Source: Psychrobacter aquimaris
Lineage (GTDB): Bacteria; Pseudomonadota; Gammaproteobacteria; Pseudomonadales; Moraxellaceae
DNA length: 64,000 nt
NCBI RefSeq assembly: GCF_016107525.1
Contig: NZ_JABASR010000005.1
Span: 1 to 64,000 of the forward strand
Direction of reading: 5' to 3'
Under the pieces are notes generated by a model. It worked only from the letters and a program-made list of their open reading frames with translations. It had not been told where the DNA came from and searched no databases. A program made the translations under genes and the position numbers. How positions within the stretch are numbered: position 1 is the stretch's first letter; each line of letters begins with the position of its first letter. Shown piece by piece: positions 9,327 through 20,261 of the stretch.

Positions 9327-12300
9327 TTGAAAGATTTACTCGATATCATGCAAAGCCCTACCGGCAACGGTAACCAAGAGTTTGATAGCATTCAAATTAC
9401 TTTAGCCTCACCTGATGTGATCAAATCATGGTCACACGGTGAAGTAAAAAAACCTGAAACTATTAACTATCGTACGTTCAAACCTGAGCGTGATGGTCTT
9501 TTTTGTGCCAAAATCTTTGGCCCAGTAAAAGATTTTGAATGTTTATGTGGTAAATATAAACGCCGTAAGTTCCAAGGCGTTATCTGTGAAAAATGTGGTG
9601 TTGAAGTTACCACTGCTAAAGTCCGTCGTGACCGCATGGGTCACATCGACCTAGCCAGTCCTGTGGCACATATTTGGTTCCTAAAATCATTACCAAGCCG
9701 CATCGGTCTGTTGCTAGACATGACATTGCGTGACATTGAGCGCGTTTTATATTTTGAAAGCTACATCGTGACTGAGCCTGGTCTAACTAGCTTAGAAAAG
9801 TACCAGTTGCTTGATGATGAAGATTACTACAAAGCGCTTGAAGAGTTTGGCGATGAATTCACTGCCAAAATGGGTGCTGAAGCCGTTCAAGACTTATTAA
9901 AAGACATCGATATCGATATCGAAATTGATGAGCTACGCGAAGCAATTCCGCAAACAGGTTCTGAGACTAAGCTTAAGAAGATGTCTAAGCGTCTTAAATT
10001 ATTAGAAGCATTCCGTGATTCTAATAACAAGCCTGAGTGGATGGTAATGAACATCTTGCCAGTACTACCACCAGATTTGCGCCCGCTAGTACCACTAGAA
10101 GGCGGCCGTTTTGCGACGTCTGATCTAAACGATCTATATCGCCGTGTGATTAACCGTAACAACCGTTTAAAGCGTCTGCTTGAGCTAAGCGCACCTGACA
10201 TCATCGTACGTAACGAAAAACGTATGTTGCAAGAGTCAGTGGATGCGTTGCTTGATAACGGTCGTCGCGGTCGTGCGATTACTGGTAGTAACAAGCGCCC
10301 ATTGAAATCTTTGGCTGATATGATCAAAGGTAAGCAAGGTCGTTTCCGTCAGAACTTGCTAGGTAAACGTGTTGATTATTCTGGTCGTTCGGTCATCGTT
10401 GTAGGCCCAACACTACGTCTACATCAGTGTGGTCTACCAAAGAAAATGGCACTAGAACTATTTAAGCCATTTACTTATAACAAACTATTGTCTCATGGTT
10501 TAGCAACGACGATTAAAGCTGCTAAAAAGATGGTAGAACGTGAAGAGCCGCAAGTGTGGGATATGCTGGCCATGGTTATCCGTGAGCATCCAGTACTTCT
10601 TAACCGTGCGCCAACACTTCACCGTTTGGGCCTGCAGGCATTTGAACCAGTATTAATCGAAGGTAAAGCAATCCAGTTGCATCCGCTCGTTTGTACTGCG
10701 TTTAACGCCGATTTTGATGGTGACCAAATGGCCGTTCACGTGCCATTGACGCTAGAAGCACAGCTTGAATCACGTGCCTTGATGATGTCTACCAACAACA
10801 TCTTGTCACCAGCCAACGGCGATCCGATCATCGTACCATCACAGGATGTTGTACTGGGTCTATATTACATCAGTCGTTCATCTATTAATGCCAAAGGCGA
10901 AGGCATGATTTTTGCCACCGTTAATGAAGCATTGCGTGCGATTGGTTCAAACGATTTACATGTAAACGCTAAAATCAAAGTGCGTGTCACCGAGACGCAT
11001 ATTGATGAAGACGGTAACGAAACCAAAGAAATTAGCATTAAAGATACGGTTGCTGGTCGCTTACTTATCTGGAACATCATGCCTAAAGGTATGTCGTTTG
11101 ATGAGTGTAACCAAGAGATGACGAAGAAAAACATCTCTCGTTTGATCAACTCTTGCTACCGTAAAGTAGGTGTTAAAGAAAGCGTCATGTTTGCTGACCA
11201 ATTGATGTATCTTGGTTTTGCTCAAGCAACGTTATCAGGCGTGTCTATCGGTATCGACGACATGGTCATTCCACCACTGAAAAAGCAAATCATCGAAGTG
11301 GCAGAAGGCGAAGTTCGTGAGATCGAAGATCAATTCGAGCAAGGTTTTGTGACAGCTGGTGAGCGCTATAACAAAGTGGTTGATATCTGGTCACGTACCA
11401 ATGACAAAGTCGCTAAAGCGATGATGGACAACTTGGCTACTGATAAAATCATGAATGCCAAAGGCATTGAAGAAGAGCAGAAGTCATTTAACTCTATCTT
11501 TATCATGTCAGATTCTGGTGCTCGTGGTAGTGCTGCTCAGATTCGTCAGTTGGCTGGTATGCGTGGTTTGATGGCTAAGCCAGATGGCTCAATCATTGAG
11601 ACGCCAATTAAAGCAAACTTCCGCGAAGGTTTGACGGTACTACAGTACTTCATCTCAACTCACGGTGCACGTAAAGGTCTAGCGGATACGGCACTGAAAA
11701 CGGCTAACTCGGGTTACCTAACTCGTCGTTTGGTTGATGTGGCGCAAGATTTAGTTATCACTAGTGATGATTGTGGTACTGAAGAAGGCCTACTCATGAA
11801 GCCACATATTCAAGGTGGTGAAATCATTGAGAAGTTAGGTGAGCTAGTACTTGGTCGTGTGACGGCTCGTGATGTGACTTATAACGATGATGCCGATAAG
11901 GTATTGATTCCAGCAGGTACTTTGATCGACGAGCATTGGGTAAACGTGCTTGATAACAATGCGATTGATGATATCTGGGTACGCTCAGTTATTACTTGTA
12001 ATGTTGAGCATGGTGTTTGTTCACAGTGTTATGGTCGTGATTTGGCTCGTGGTCATAAAGTGAACATTGGCGAGTCAGTCGGTGTTATGGCGGCTCAGTC
12101 TATCGGTGAACCAGGTACTCAGTTAACGATGCGTACATTCCACGTGGGCGGGGCAGCAAGCTCAGCATCAGTGGATAACAGCATCTCAGTTCGTAGTGCT
12201 GGCCAAGCGCATTTCGAAAACATGAAAACGGTTCAACATACCGATGGTCACTTAGTCATCGTATCGCGTTCAGCTGAAATCGCCTTGACCGATGAGCTTG

Positions 12301-13559
12301 GTCGTGAGCGTGAACGTTATAAAGTGCCTTATGGTTCTAGCGTGCTTGTGAAACACGAAGATCAGGTTGATGCTGGTCAAACCATCGCTAAATGGGATCC
12401 GCACACGCATCCTATTATCACAGAATTTGCTGGTACTGCACGCTTCAGTGACATCACTGATGGCTTAACTGCTACCGTAAAAGTTGATGATGCGACTGGT
12501 ATGAGCTCATTTGAGATTCTTGCTACTCGTGACCGTTCAAGTTCAGCAAAAGACTTACGTCCTGCGATTATCTTGAACACTGATGAAGGTAAAGAAGTGG
12601 TTTACTTCTTACCAGCTGAAACCATCATTCGCGTCAGCGATGGTGAAAAAGTAGCAGCCGGTTCGATTTTGGGTCGTGTACCACAAGCCTCTTCAGGTAC
12701 CAAAGATATTACCGGTGGTCTACCGCGTGTTGCTGACTTGTTCGAAGCACGTCGTCCGAAAGATCATGCTATCATGGCAGAAATGACAGGTGTGGTTAGC
12801 TTTGGTAAAGAGACCAAAGGTAAAAACCGCTTCATTATCACCAATGAAGATGGTGAGATTCATGAAGAGCTAATACCGAAATGGCGTCAAATCAACGTCT
12901 TTGAAAACGAAACGGTAGCACGTGGTGAAGTAATCGCTGATGGTCCACAGAATCCACATGATATCTTACGTTTGAAAGGTCAGACTGCACTTGCTGATTA
13001 CATCGTTAACGAAGTACAGGACGTTTATCGCTTGCAGGGTGTAAAAATCAACGATAAACACATCGAAGTGATTATTCGTCAGATGCTGCGTAAAGTTGAG
13101 ATTACCGATGGCGGCGATTCAAACCACTTCAAAGGCGATCAAGCAGAGTACTCTGATATCAAAGCATTGAATGCGAAGCTGGAAGCGGAAGATAAATTCC
13201 CAGTACAGTTCGAGCGTCAATTACTAGGTATCACCAAAGCAAGTCTGGCAACAGAAAGCTTTATCTCAGCAGCATCGTTCCAGGAGACGACCCGTGTACT
13301 AACTGCGGCTGCCGTGACTGGTAAAGTGGATGAACTACGTGGTCTGAAAGAGAACGTCGTTGTTGGTCGCTTGATTCCTGCTGGTACGGGTCTTGCTTAT
13401 CATAAAGCACGCAAAGAGAAAGCGGAGCAAAAACTGCTAGATAAAGATCTTAAAGCAGGGTTTGACAATGCAGCATTTGATATGTCAGCGAGCACGGATA
13501 GTAAAGACTTTGCAAGCTTTGATGAAGCCTTTGCACAAGAGCTTAATCAGGATAATTAA
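9327..13559 (+). CDS. rpoC: DNA-directed RNA polymerase subunit beta'
   Basis: RpoC carries the active-site Mg of RNA polymerase. The length, 1410 residues, is close to E. coli (1407). It starts at TTG 9327 (MKDLLDIM, matching E. coli MKDLLKF) behind AACGGAG; no nearby ATG fits the family, so TTG is the real start. The zinc-binding N-terminus is [20 protein letters not shown]. The catalytic motif [13 protein letters not shown] is near residue 460. A second zinc site has cysteines in SDDCGTEEG and [19 protein letters not shown] terminator follows 36 bases after the stop. Confidence 0.99.
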   Translation: MKDLLDIMQSPTGNGNQEFDSIQITLASPDVIKSWSHGEVKKPETINYRTFKPERDGLFCAKIFGPVKDFECLCGKYKRRKFQGVICEKCGVEVTTAKVRRDRMGHIDLASPVAHIWFLKSLPSRIGLLLDMTLRDIERVLYFESYIVTEPGLTSLEKYQLLDDEDYYKALEEFGDEFTAKMGAEAVQDLLKDIDIDIEIDELREAIPQTGSETKLKKMSKRLKLLEAFRDSNNKPEWMVMNILPVLPPDLRPLVPLEGGRFATSDLNDLYRRVINRNNRLKRLLELSAPDIIVRNEKRMLQESVDALLDNGRRGRAITGSNKRPLKSLADMIKGKQGRFRQNLLGKRVDYSGRSVIVVGPTLRLHQCGLPKKMALELFKPFTYNKLLSHGLATTIKAAKKMVEREEPQVWDMLAMVIREHPVLLNRAPTLHRLGLQAFEPVLIEGKAIQLHPLVCTAFNADFDGDQMAVHVPLTLEAQLESRALMMSTNNILSPANGDPIIVPSQDVVLGLYYISRSSINAKGEGMIFATVNEALRAIGSNDLHVNAKIKVRVTETHIDEDGNETKEISIKDTVAGRLLIWNIMPKGMSFDECNQEMTKKNISRLINSCYRKVGVKESVMFADQLMYLGFAQATLSGVSIGIDDMVIPPLKKQIIEVAEGEVREIEDQFEQGFVTAGERYNKVVDIWSRTNDKVAKAMMDNLATDKIMNAKGIEEEQKSFNSIFIMSDSGARGSAAQIRQLAGMRGLMAKPDGSIIETPIKANFREGLTVLQYFISTHGARKGLADTALKTANSGYLTRRLVDVAQDLVITSDDCGTEEGLLMKPHIQGGEIIEKLGELVLGRVTARDVTYNDDADKVLIPAGTLIDEHWVNVLDNNAIDDIWVRSVITCNVEHGVCSQCYGRDLARGHKVNIGESVGVMAAQSIGEPGTQLTMRTFHVGGAASSASVDNSISVRSAGQAHFENMKTVQHTDGHLVIVSRSAEIALTDELGRERERYKVPYGSSVLVKHEDQVDAGQTIAKWDPHTHPIITEFAGTARFSDITDGLTATVKVDDATGMSSFEILATRDRSSSAKDLRPAIILNTDEGKEVVYFLPAETIIRVSDGEKVAAGSILGRVPQASSGTKDITGGLPRVADLFEARRPKDHAIMAEMTGVVSFGKETKGKNRFIITNEDGEIHEELIPKWRQINVFENETVARGEVIADGPQNPHDILRLKGQTALADYIVNEVQDVYRLQGVKINDKHIEVIIRQMLRKVEITDGGDSNHFKGDQAEYSDIKALNAKLEAEDKFPVQFERQLLGITKASLATESFISAASFQETTRVLTAAAVTGKVDELRGLKENVVVGRLIPAGTGLAYHKARKEKAEQKLLDKDLKAGFDNAAFDMSASTDSKDFASFDEAFAQELNQDN

Positions 13560-13595
13560 TAGTATTAAGCGTCTTTGATTTATTGTTAATTTGAT

Positions 13596-13625
13596 AAAAA
13601 GCCAGCCTAAGTTGCTGGCTTTTTT
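13596..13625 (+). terminator. Terminator of the rpoBC operon
   Basis: Perfect 11-bp stem AAAAAGCCAGC / GCTGGCTTTTT with a 7-base loop and T run, directly after rpoC. Confidence 0.9.
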
Positions 13626-13726
13626 GTGTGTGCAATAAAGTGAGAAATGCATGGTACTGTTATCTAAAAAAATAGTACACTGGAAAATATGCCCTAATTT
13701 ACACTTCATATAAGGATAAGTCGCAA

Positions 13727-14248
13727 ATGGCAGGTAAAACCCGCGTTGCCAAATATCAAGCAGATCGAACCAATCAAAAACTGTATTTCTGTCGTCTATC
13801 CTGCCAAGCAGCGGGGAATACCGATGATAAGCAGCTATATCAATCACATTGTGAAACCGCTATTTTTCATCTATACGGTGCTTTTCTTGCATTTACCCAA
13901 GAGCTGGGTCATTTTTATAGTTTGAACATGACAGCACCAACGTTATCAGAGATTGAGAAAGCATTAAGCGAGCGTACCCAAGTATCGCCTGAAATTCAGC
14001 GTTTACAGCAATTACAACAGCAGGGCTTTTTGGCTAATATAGAGCGTGCCTATCAGCGTTGTCTATACGCCGTACCGCCAGATACCATTGTAGATCAAAC
14101 ACCAAGCGATGCTGCCTCACCTGATCTTATTGTTAACGTTGTGACCTTGTCGAATCAATGGCTGCCAGATGAGACGACAATACGAGAGTGGCGTCAGCAG
14201 TTTTTAGAGCTGATTGAGCAACTACGTGCTGGTATGGTTGAGTTCTAG
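13727..14248 (+). CDS. Uncharacterised protein, DUF6586-like
   Basis: A 173-residue soluble protein of unknown function. The N-terminal half reads RTNQKLYFCRLSCQAA and, later, ETAIFHLYGAFLAFTQELGHFY. I recall this pattern from a family of small helical proteins in Pseudomonas and relatives (DUF6586). The middle is Gln-rich (RLQQLQQQGF), the C-terminal part ends in a helical WRQQFLELIEQLRAGMVEF. No signal peptide, membrane segment or catalytic motif is visible. AAGGATAAG precedes the ATG. It is flanked by the rpoBC terminator and a bidirectional terminator, so it is transcribed alone. Gene call is firm, family assignment moderate, function unknown. Confidence 0.75.
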   Translation: MAGKTRVAKYQADRTNQKLYFCRLSCQAAGNTDDKQLYQSHCETAIFHLYGAFLAFTQELGHFYSLNMTAPTLSEIEKALSERTQVSPEIQRLQQLQQQGFLANIERAYQRCLYAVPPDTIVDQTPSDAASPDLIVNVVTLSNQWLPDETTIREWRQQFLELIEQLRAGMVEF

Positions 14249-14356
14249 AAATAGTTATTAAAAATTTTGTACTTCGAATAATATTAGATGGATGTATTAA
14301 TTGACTAACTAACGACTATTCTTTAATAGAATGGTATAGATCAAAGTATTAAGTAT

Positions 14357-14397
14357 AAAAAAGGCTTATGTAGCGAGTGCTAAATAAGCCTTTTTTT
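14357..14397. terminator. Bidirectional terminator between converging genes
   Basis: AAAAAAGGCTTAT and ATAAGCCTTTTTTT flank a 13-base loop. The A run gives a T run on the other strand, so the hairpin can end both the upstream small gene (+) and ponA (-). Confidence 0.85.
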
Positions 14398-14428
14398 GCG
14401 TTATAAGTTTACATTCTTGAGTTTCTAT

Positions 14429-17077
14429 TTACTCCGGCATCGGTGGCATGCGTTCAACGGGTGTTACTGATAATGGGTTTTGCGGCACGCTATCATTATC
14501 ACGACTGTTACTGGGTTTGGTGGCTTGAGAGCTACTTTGTTCTTCAGCAGGCTCAGCCGGTGGTGATTTTCGCTGTTGTGTTTGAGTCTTGACCGGTTTT
14601 TCTGATTCGCTGCTATCCGTATCTTCATCGGTAGTAAGGATGCCGTCGTCAGTCATTTCTATAATTCTTTGCTTTTGTTTTTTCGATTTGGCACGGTTAT
14701 TGATAGATACCCATTGATGAGGCGTGTCTTTAAGTTGAGCCTTCATAAAATCCATCCAAACGGGTAGGGCTGCCACACCACCATATTCACGACGGCCCAT
14801 GGTTGATGGTTGATCAAATCCCATCCATACTACAGTTGCATTAGTAGGATGAAAACCCGCAAACCAAGCATCTTTTGCTTCGTTGGTGGTACCCGTCTTG
14901 CCACCGATATCGTCACGTCCTAGGGCCTTTGCTCTCCGTGCAGTACCAAGTTGTACGACATCACGCAATATATCTGCCATCTCGAAAGCAACTCGAGGTT
15001 TTAGGATTCGCGGTGCTTGCTTTGCCATTGCATATTGAACCGCAGGCGCTTTCAAGCGATCGGCCTGTGGACTAGCATCATACAGATTTAAATTAAGCGC
15101 TTTATCGTTTTGTTCACTATTATCACTGTTCTCTAAGGTTTGTGCCTTAACCGTCACCTCATCGTTGATAGGACTGTCTTCATTCTCAATTGATTTCTTA
15201 TAATTCTCAATGAGATTCTTATTAAGGTCTTCAAGTTTTTCGTTGAAGCAGGTAGCACACGCTTGGCGTGGGTTTGCTTGAAAGAGTAAGTTGTTATCAT
15301 AATTATAAATTTGTTCGATAAAGTACGGCTGCACACGATGACCACCATTGGCAAACGTGGCATAAGCTGTTGCCATTTGTAACGGTGTTGCTTGCCCTGC
15401 ACCTAGTGCTAAGGACAAAGTCGTCGGTAGCTTTTCTTTATCAAGACCGAATTCATCTAATAGGTCGCGTGTATCAGAGATACCAATTGCTTGTAAGAGA
15501 CGAATAGAGACTAAGTTACGAGATAAATACAGTCCACGGCGTAAAGTGATGTCACCTAAAAAACGTTGATCAGAATTTTTAGGTTTCCAGTCACCTACTT
15601 GAATCGGTCGATCCGAAACAATACTATCTGGCCGATAGCCTTTTTCTAGGGCAGCGGTATAGACAAGTGGTTTAATAGTTGAGCCGGGCTGACGCCAGCC
15701 TTGTAGGGCACGATTGAATTTACTGTGATTAAAGTCAAAGCCACCGACCAACGCATTAACGGCACCAGTTTCTGGATTCAAGGAGACCAAACTCCCTTGT
15801 AGCTTGGGAATTTGTCCCAATTGCCAATTGCCGTTCGCCGTAGGTATTAAACGAACGATATCGTTTTTAGTGACAATTTGGCGGGCGTTATTAGGGAAGT
15901 AACCGATACGATCGGCAGAAATATACTTACGTGCCCAGCTCATACCTGACCAACCAACGGTCACATTTTCACCAGAGGACATTGTCGCCTCAAAACTGCG
16001 AGCATTAACTTTGGTAACTTTGGCAGGAGACATATTACTATAGCGACGGAAATTTTCTAACGGCTCATCATTTGCTTCTGCACCGCGCCAGCCATGACGA
16101 TGTTCGTAAGCCACCAAACCGGTCAGTACCGCCGCTTCCGCATCTGTCTGTGCTTTACTATCAACCGTAAGGCGTACTCGCCAACCACTATGCATCACTT
16201 GCTCGCCATAGCGATCAACCAAAGTAGAGCGTGTCATTTCTGCCAAATAAGGCATATTGACGTCAAGCTTCTCTTTATAGAGGTTAATGCCTACTGGCGA
16301 GCTGATCGCTTCATCGCGTTGTGCTTTGCTGATATAGCCCAACTCATGCATGCGGCCAATAATCCAGTTGCGGCGAGTCAGCGCGCGACTAGGGTTGGCA
16401 ACAGGGTTGTATTTAGAGGGGGCTTTTGGCAGGCCTGCCAACATTGCAGTTTCGGCAATAGTGAGGTTTTCTAGTGACTTACTGTAATATTTTTTGGCAG
16501 CGGCGCGGATACCATAAGCACCTTCGCCTAGATAGATTTTGTTGACATAAAGCGTCAAGATATCATTTTTGCTAAGCTCATCTTCTATTTTACGTGCTAA
16601 AAACAGCTCGACCAATTTTCGATTTAAGGTGCGTTCTGGACTTAAGAAGTAGTTTTTGGCAACCTGCATGGTAATGGTAGAGCCACCGGTTTGGCTGTCG
16701 TCGTCAGTCACTACTTCTGTGACTGCACGACCAAGACCTTTAATACTAATACCGCTGTGCTGAAAAAAGGACGCATCCTCTGCTGCTAAAAAGGCATGAG
16801 TCAAATTTTCAGGAATATCTTCAAAAGTAATTGGTAAAGACAAACGGTTGCCATATTGGCCAATGAGTTTGTCATCACTACTATATATCTGTAATGGCAT
16901 CTCTAGATTTGCTGTTTTAATCTCTTGAATGCTAGGCAGGGTAGGCGATAAATACATCGCCATCCCATAAAAACCAATGGGCACAGCAAGTGCTAGGATC
17001 ACTGCCAATGCTAAGCAGGCGATAACAAGCCCCACCAAAAAGTGAATGAGACGGGCGGTAGCATTTTTTTTGGTCAT
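14429..17077 (-). CDS. ponA: Penicillin-binding protein 1a, bifunctional transglycosylase/transpeptidase
   Basis: PBP1a polymerises and cross-links peptidoglycan in the periplasm. From ATG 17077 it has 882 residues. The ORF can be extended 5 codons to a TTG at 17092, but that has no better ribosome site. A membrane anchor lies at about residues 12-40. The GT51 glycosyltransferase shows AAEDASFFQHSGI and TGGSTITMQVAKN. The transpeptidase has the SxxK serine in QPGSTIKPLVY (about residue 466), SRN in LSRNLVSIRLL and the KTGTT box (about 728). A low-complexity Pro/Ser/Gln/Glu tail of about 85 residues ends the protein. It is divergent from pilM, the gammaproteobacterial arrangement (mrcA-pilM/hofM). 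Confidence 0.96.
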   Translation of the reverse strand: MTKKNATARLIHFLVGLVIACLALAVILALAVPIGFYGMAMYLSPTLPSIQEIKTANLEMPLQIYSSDDKLIGQYGNRLSLPITFEDIPENLTHAFLAAEDASFFQHSGISIKGLGRAVTEVVTDDDSQTGGSTITMQVAKNYFLSPERTLNRKLVELFLARKIEDELSKNDILTLYVNKIYLGEGAYGIRAAAKKYYSKSLENLTIAETAMLAGLPKAPSKYNPVANPSRALTRRNWIIGRMHELGYISKAQRDEAISSPVGINLYKEKLDVNMPYLAEMTRSTLVDRYGEQVMHSGWRVRLTVDSKAQTDAEAAVLTGLVAYEHRHGWRGAEANDEPLENFRRYSNMSPAKVTKVNARSFEATMSSGENVTVGWSGMSWARKYISADRIGYFPNNARQIVTKNDIVRLIPTANGNWQLGQIPKLQGSLVSLNPETGAVNALVGGFDFNHSKFNRALQGWRQPGSTIKPLVYTAALEKGYRPDSIVSDRPIQVGDWKPKNSDQRFLGDITLRRGLYLSRNLVSIRLLQAIGISDTRDLLDEFGLDKEKLPTTLSLALGAGQATPLQMATAYATFANGGHRVQPYFIEQIYNYDNNLLFQANPRQACATCFNEKLEDLNKNLIENYKKSIENEDSPINDEVTVKAQTLENSDNSEQNDKALNLNLYDASPQADRLKAPAVQYAMAKQAPRILKPRVAFEMADILRDVVQLGTARRAKALGRDDIGGKTGTTNEAKDAWFAGFHPTNATVVWMGFDQPSTMGRREYGGVAALPVWMDFMKAQLKDTPHQWVSINNRAKSKKQKQRIIEMTDDGILTTDEDTDSSESEKPVKTQTQQRKSPPAEPAEEQSSSQATKPSNSRDNDSVPQNPLSVTPVERMPPMPE

Positions 17078-17115
17078 AAGAAAACTTATCAATTAAAATT
17101 TGCAACAGATAATGT

Positions 17116-17145
17116 ATTATACCTTGAACAAAATCAGCAGGTCAT
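17116..17145 (-). promoter_or_regulatory. Candidate promoter of ponA
   Basis: On the minus strand a perfect TATAAT (17121-17116) stands 18 bases after ATGACC (17145-17140), a 4/6 match to the -35 consensus. The predicted RNA start is some 30 bases before ATG 17077. The rest of the 17093-17270 divergent region must also hold the pil promoter, which I could not fix. Confidence 0.45.
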
Positions 17146-17270
17146 AATAAATGTGTAAGTTGACCTTAATAGCCTGTTTAAATGCTTGAATCTATCTGTT
17201 AAGTAAAGTATTGTACTAAATTATTACAAATAACTATCAGATTGTACACTTAATATAAGGTATAGAGGTT

Positions 17271-18326
17271 GTGAGGCTATTTACTTCAAAAAGTCGACAT
17301 TTGATTGGTATGGATATCTGTGCCACTTCAGTAAAGTTGGTTGACATACAGCACCAACAGGGCATGTTTCATCTAAAATCTTATGGCATTGAAAGACTGC
17401 CAGAAGGTATAGTCGTCGATAAACTTCTTGTAGATACTGAAGCGGTTGGTCATATTATTGCTAACCTAGCTAAACGCTGTCATGTCGCTGGTAGTAGTGC
17501 TGCAACAGCCGTTTCAGGGTCAGCAGTAATCACTAAAATTATTGATATGGATGCTGCGTTAAGTGATGTTGAGCGTGAAGCACAAATACGTCTAGATGCC
17601 GATCAATATATCCCCTATCCATTAGAAGACGTTAACTTAGACTTTGAAGTTCTAGGTCCTTCTTTAGTAAGCGATGATATGGTGCAAGTATTACTTGCCG
17701 CATCACGCTCGGAAAATGTCGACCAACGAGTTGATGCGCTAACTTTCGGCGGTCTACAGACCAAGGTTATGGATATCGAATCCCATGCTATAGAGCGCGC
17801 TTTTGGACTCATGGTAGATAACTTGCCAAACGCCCCAGAATTGGTAGCTTTGATAGATATCGGTCACAATCAAACGACTTTATATATTGCTAAGAATGGT
17901 GAGTTTATATATAGCCGCGAACAGCTATTTGGTGGTGTTCAATTAACAGAAGCGATACAAAACCGTTATGGACTATCTGCTGAAGAGGCATCTATCAGTA
18001 AGCGTGAGCGTACCTTACCAGATGACTACTACCTTGATGTATTGACGCCTTTTATTGAGAATACCATTCAACAAATTACTCGATCATTGCAATTTTATTT
18101 TTCTTCAAGCCAATACAGTAGTATCGATCATGTGGTCCTTGCTGGTGGTAGTAGCTCTATTGCTGGTCTTGCTGGTATGGCACAACAAAAACTTGGGGTG
18201 ACTGTCAGTATTGCCAACCCTTTTACCAATATGACCATTGCACCAAATATCGATAATGAGCAACTGGCCATTGATGCACCAAGCTTAATGGCTGCATGCG
18301 GTCTTGCGTTAAGGAGCTTCGACTAA
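17271..18326 (+). CDS. pilM: Type IV pilus assembly protein PilM
   Basis: PilM is a cytoplasmic actin-like ATPase-fold protein that binds the PilN N-terminus and links the alignment subcomplex to the pilus motor. The 351 residues fit the family. It begins at GTG 17271 (LFTSKSRHLIGMDICATSVK), with the nucleotide-binding segments DICATSVKLVDI and IDIGHNQTTLYIA and a glycine-rich loop VVLAGGSSSIAGL. The GTG start follows a GGTATAGAGG stretch. It is the first of five tightly packed pil genes; its stop overlaps the pilN start (TAATG). Confidence 0.95.
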   Translation: MRLFTSKSRHLIGMDICATSVKLVDIQHQQGMFHLKSYGIERLPEGIVVDKLLVDTEAVGHIIANLAKRCHVAGSSAATAVSGSAVITKIIDMDAALSDVEREAQIRLDADQYIPYPLEDVNLDFEVLGPSLVSDDMVQVLLAASRSENVDQRVDALTFGGLQTKVMDIESHAIERAFGLMVDNLPNAPELVALIDIGHNQTTLYIAKNGEFIYSREQLFGGVQLTEAIQNRYGLSAEEASISKRERTLPDDYYLDVLTPFIENTIQQITRSLQFYFSSSQYSSIDHVVLAGGSSSIAGLAGMAQQKLGVTVSIANPFTNMTIAPNIDNEQLAIDAPSLMAACGLALRSFD

Positions 18327-18979
18327 TGGCTCGTATTAACCTATTACCTTGGCGCCAAGAAGAGCGCGAACGTCGCAATAAAGAATTTCTTACCTTAGTA
18401 GTGGCCGTGACTTTGCTCACTTTATTGGTTGCATTTGCTTCATGGAGCTACTTCAATAACGAGCTTGACGAGCAACTTGATGCAAACGCATTGATTGAAA
18501 AAGAGAATGCTCGTTTAGATACAGCTTTGACTGAAATTGACAGTCTAGAGCAGCGCCGTGACGATATCATTTCACGTATGCAAGTCATTCAAGATTTGCA
18601 GGGTCGACGTCCTGTGCCTGTGCGTTTATGGGACGATCTTGCTAAAGCCATCCCGCCAGCACTCTATTTGAATAATCTCAAACGCGAGGGCGATATTTTA
18701 ACGTTGACAGGTCTGGCTGATAATCCAAATATTGTATCAAGTTTGATTCGTAATCTTGATGATAGTAAATGGATGGGTGATTCAGCAGTTAGTAATATCC
18801 AACAAAATATCAGTGCTTATGAATCTGCACCAGCGCTTAATAATACGGTCGCCGCTGGTGAACAGCCGCGTCCCGTTTATCCTGAAGACAGTTATGTTCA
18901 GTTCGTGGTAACGACTAAAGTTAAATCAGAGACAGTCACACCTGATGACGCTAGTACTGGGCTTGGAGGTGAGTTATGA
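18326..18979 (+). CDS. pilN: Type IV pilus assembly protein PilN
   Basis: PilN is a bitopic inner-membrane protein whose short cytoplasmic tail binds PilM and whose periplasmic domain pairs with PilO. I choose ATG 18326 (217 residues), which shares a base with the pilM stop and has AAGGAG 10 bases upstream; an upstream in-frame ATG adds an unrelated 10 residues. The start ARINLLPWRQEERERR is the conserved PilM-binding INLLPWR motif. A membrane helix follows at about 22-42, then a coiled coil and a ferredoxin-like periplasmic domain. The stop overlaps pilO by four bases (ATGA). Confidence 0.96.
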   Translation: MARINLLPWRQEERERRNKEFLTLVVAVTLLTLLVAFASWSYFNNELDEQLDANALIEKENARLDTALTEIDSLEQRRDDIISRMQVIQDLQGRRPVPVRLWDDLAKAIPPALYLNNLKREGDILTLTGLADNPNIVSSLIRNLDDSKWMGDSAVSNIQQNISAYESAPALNNTVAAGEQPRPVYPEDSYVQFVVTTKVKSETVTPDDASTGLGGEL

Positions 18980-19701
18980 AGCTTAACCGTAAAAAGAGCC
19001 TGATCAAAACCAAAAAAACAACCTTAAAACCAAAGCAACAGTTTGATTTTCAGGAGTTTCGCCGCAGTTTTGAATCGTTAGATTCTGAAAACTATGGCAG
19101 CTGGCCATTACCAGTAAAGGTCACTGTCATTGGGCTTATTATCACGCTCATCGCAGCGTTGGCATGGGCTTTACCGATTAGTAGTAAAATTGACGAGATC
19201 AATGCTGCTGAAAGTCAGCAACAAACTCTGCTTGATAGCTATCGTGAAAAAGAATCACGGGCGCGTCATTTAAAAGCTTATCAAGAGCAAGTTGTCCAAA
19301 TGGAAGCCGAGTTCAATACCTTACTCGATCAGCTACCAAAAGATACTCGTGTATCAGAGCTGGTAGAGGGCATTAACATGACGGGCGTTGGCAGCAATAT
19401 ACGTTTTCAAGATATTTCAGTAGAGCCTGAGATTGAAAATGAGTTTTTTATTGAGCAACCTATCCGCATTGCTGCTTTGGGCGAATATCATCAGTTTGGT
19501 AGCTTTATTAGTGGTCTTGCCGCCTTACCACGAATCATTACTATGCATGATTTTGAGGTCAGCAATCCGCAACCGACATTGGATGTTTTGCCAGAGCTTA
19601 ATCTGGTATTACAAACCAAAACGTACCGTTCAAAAGAAGCTGATCCTGAAGCCGTCGCGACTAATGCTACCGCTACAACTGATGCTGCAGGAGGCAACTA
19701 A
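18976..19701 (+). CDS. pilO: Type IV pilus assembly protein PilO
   Basis: PilO is the partner of PilN in the periplasmic alignment complex that connects the inner membrane to the PilQ secretin. It has 241 residues. A basic Lys-rich N-terminus (MKLNRKKSLIKTKK) precedes a membrane helix at about residues 48-68. A coiled coil around AAESQQQTLLDSYREKES and the PilO domain with LLDQLPKDTRVSELVEGIN follow. GGAGGT precedes the ATG, which overlaps the pilN stop. The TAA overlaps the pilP ATG. Confidence 0.95.
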   Translation: MKLNRKKSLIKTKKTTLKPKQQFDFQEFRRSFESLDSENYGSWPLPVKVTVIGLIITLIAALAWALPISSKIDEINAAESQQQTLLDSYREKESRARHLKAYQEQVVQMEAEFNTLLDQLPKDTRVSELVEGINMTGVGSNIRFQDISVEPEIENEFFIEQPIRIAALGEYHQFGSFISGLAALPRIITMHDFEVSNPQPTLDVLPELNLVLQTKTYRSKEADPEAVATNATATTDAAGGN

Positions 19702-20234
19702 TGAGTATCCAAAAACTGCCTACGCTCTTGGTTTTAAGCATTGCTGTATTGTCAATGACAGGGTGTACCGATCGCATTGGTATGGCAGAGCAATCAATGG
19801 CTGATATACGCAATCAACCCGCTCAGCCTATTGAACCACCGCCTAAAGCTGAACTTGTAGAAGACTTTGTTTATAGTGCCAGTGCGCAGCGCAGCCCATT
19901 CTTACCACCGAGTTTAGTCAATGTACAAGGTCCTACCACCTCTATTGATGGTGTGCGTCCTGACATTACCAGAGTGAAAGAACCTCTTGAACAATATGAG
20001 CTATCGCAACTGATTTTTCGTGGTGTCGTAATTTCACCTGAAGGTCAGCGATATGCATTGGTACAACGCCCTGATGGTTCAGTCGCGAGTGTCAAAGTAG
20101 GTGGTTATCTTGGACTAAATGACGGCCGTATTGTTGAAATCACGCCGACCCAGATTAATTTGATTGAAATTGTGCCAGACAGCCGCGCTGGGTTTGTTGA
20201 AAAACCCCAGTCGTTGGTTTCACCCATAAGCTAA
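19701..20234 (+). CDS. pilP: Type IV pilus lipoprotein PilP
   Basis: PilP is an inner-membrane lipoprotein that bridges PilNO and the N0 domain of PilQ. The 177 residues start with a lipoprotein signal peptide, MSIQKLPTLLVLSIAVLSM, followed by TGC at about residue 22, the lipid-carrying Cys. A disordered Pro-rich linker follows (PAQPIEPPPKAELVEDFVYS). The beta-sandwich domain contains RSPFLPP and LSQLIFRGVVISPEGQRYAL, typical of PilP. AGGAGG lies just upstream and the ATG overlaps the pilO stop. Confidence 0.95.
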   Translation: MSIQKLPTLLVLSIAVLSMTGCTDRIGMAEQSMADIRNQPAQPIEPPPKAELVEDFVYSASAQRSPFLPPSLVNVQGPTTSIDGVRPDITRVKEPLEQYELSQLIFRGVVISPEGQRYALVQRPDGSVASVKVGGYLGLNDGRIVEITPTQINLIEIVPDSRAGFVEKPQSLVSPIS

Positions 20235-20261
20235 GTCGGCAGATTTTTTGAGGAATAAATA

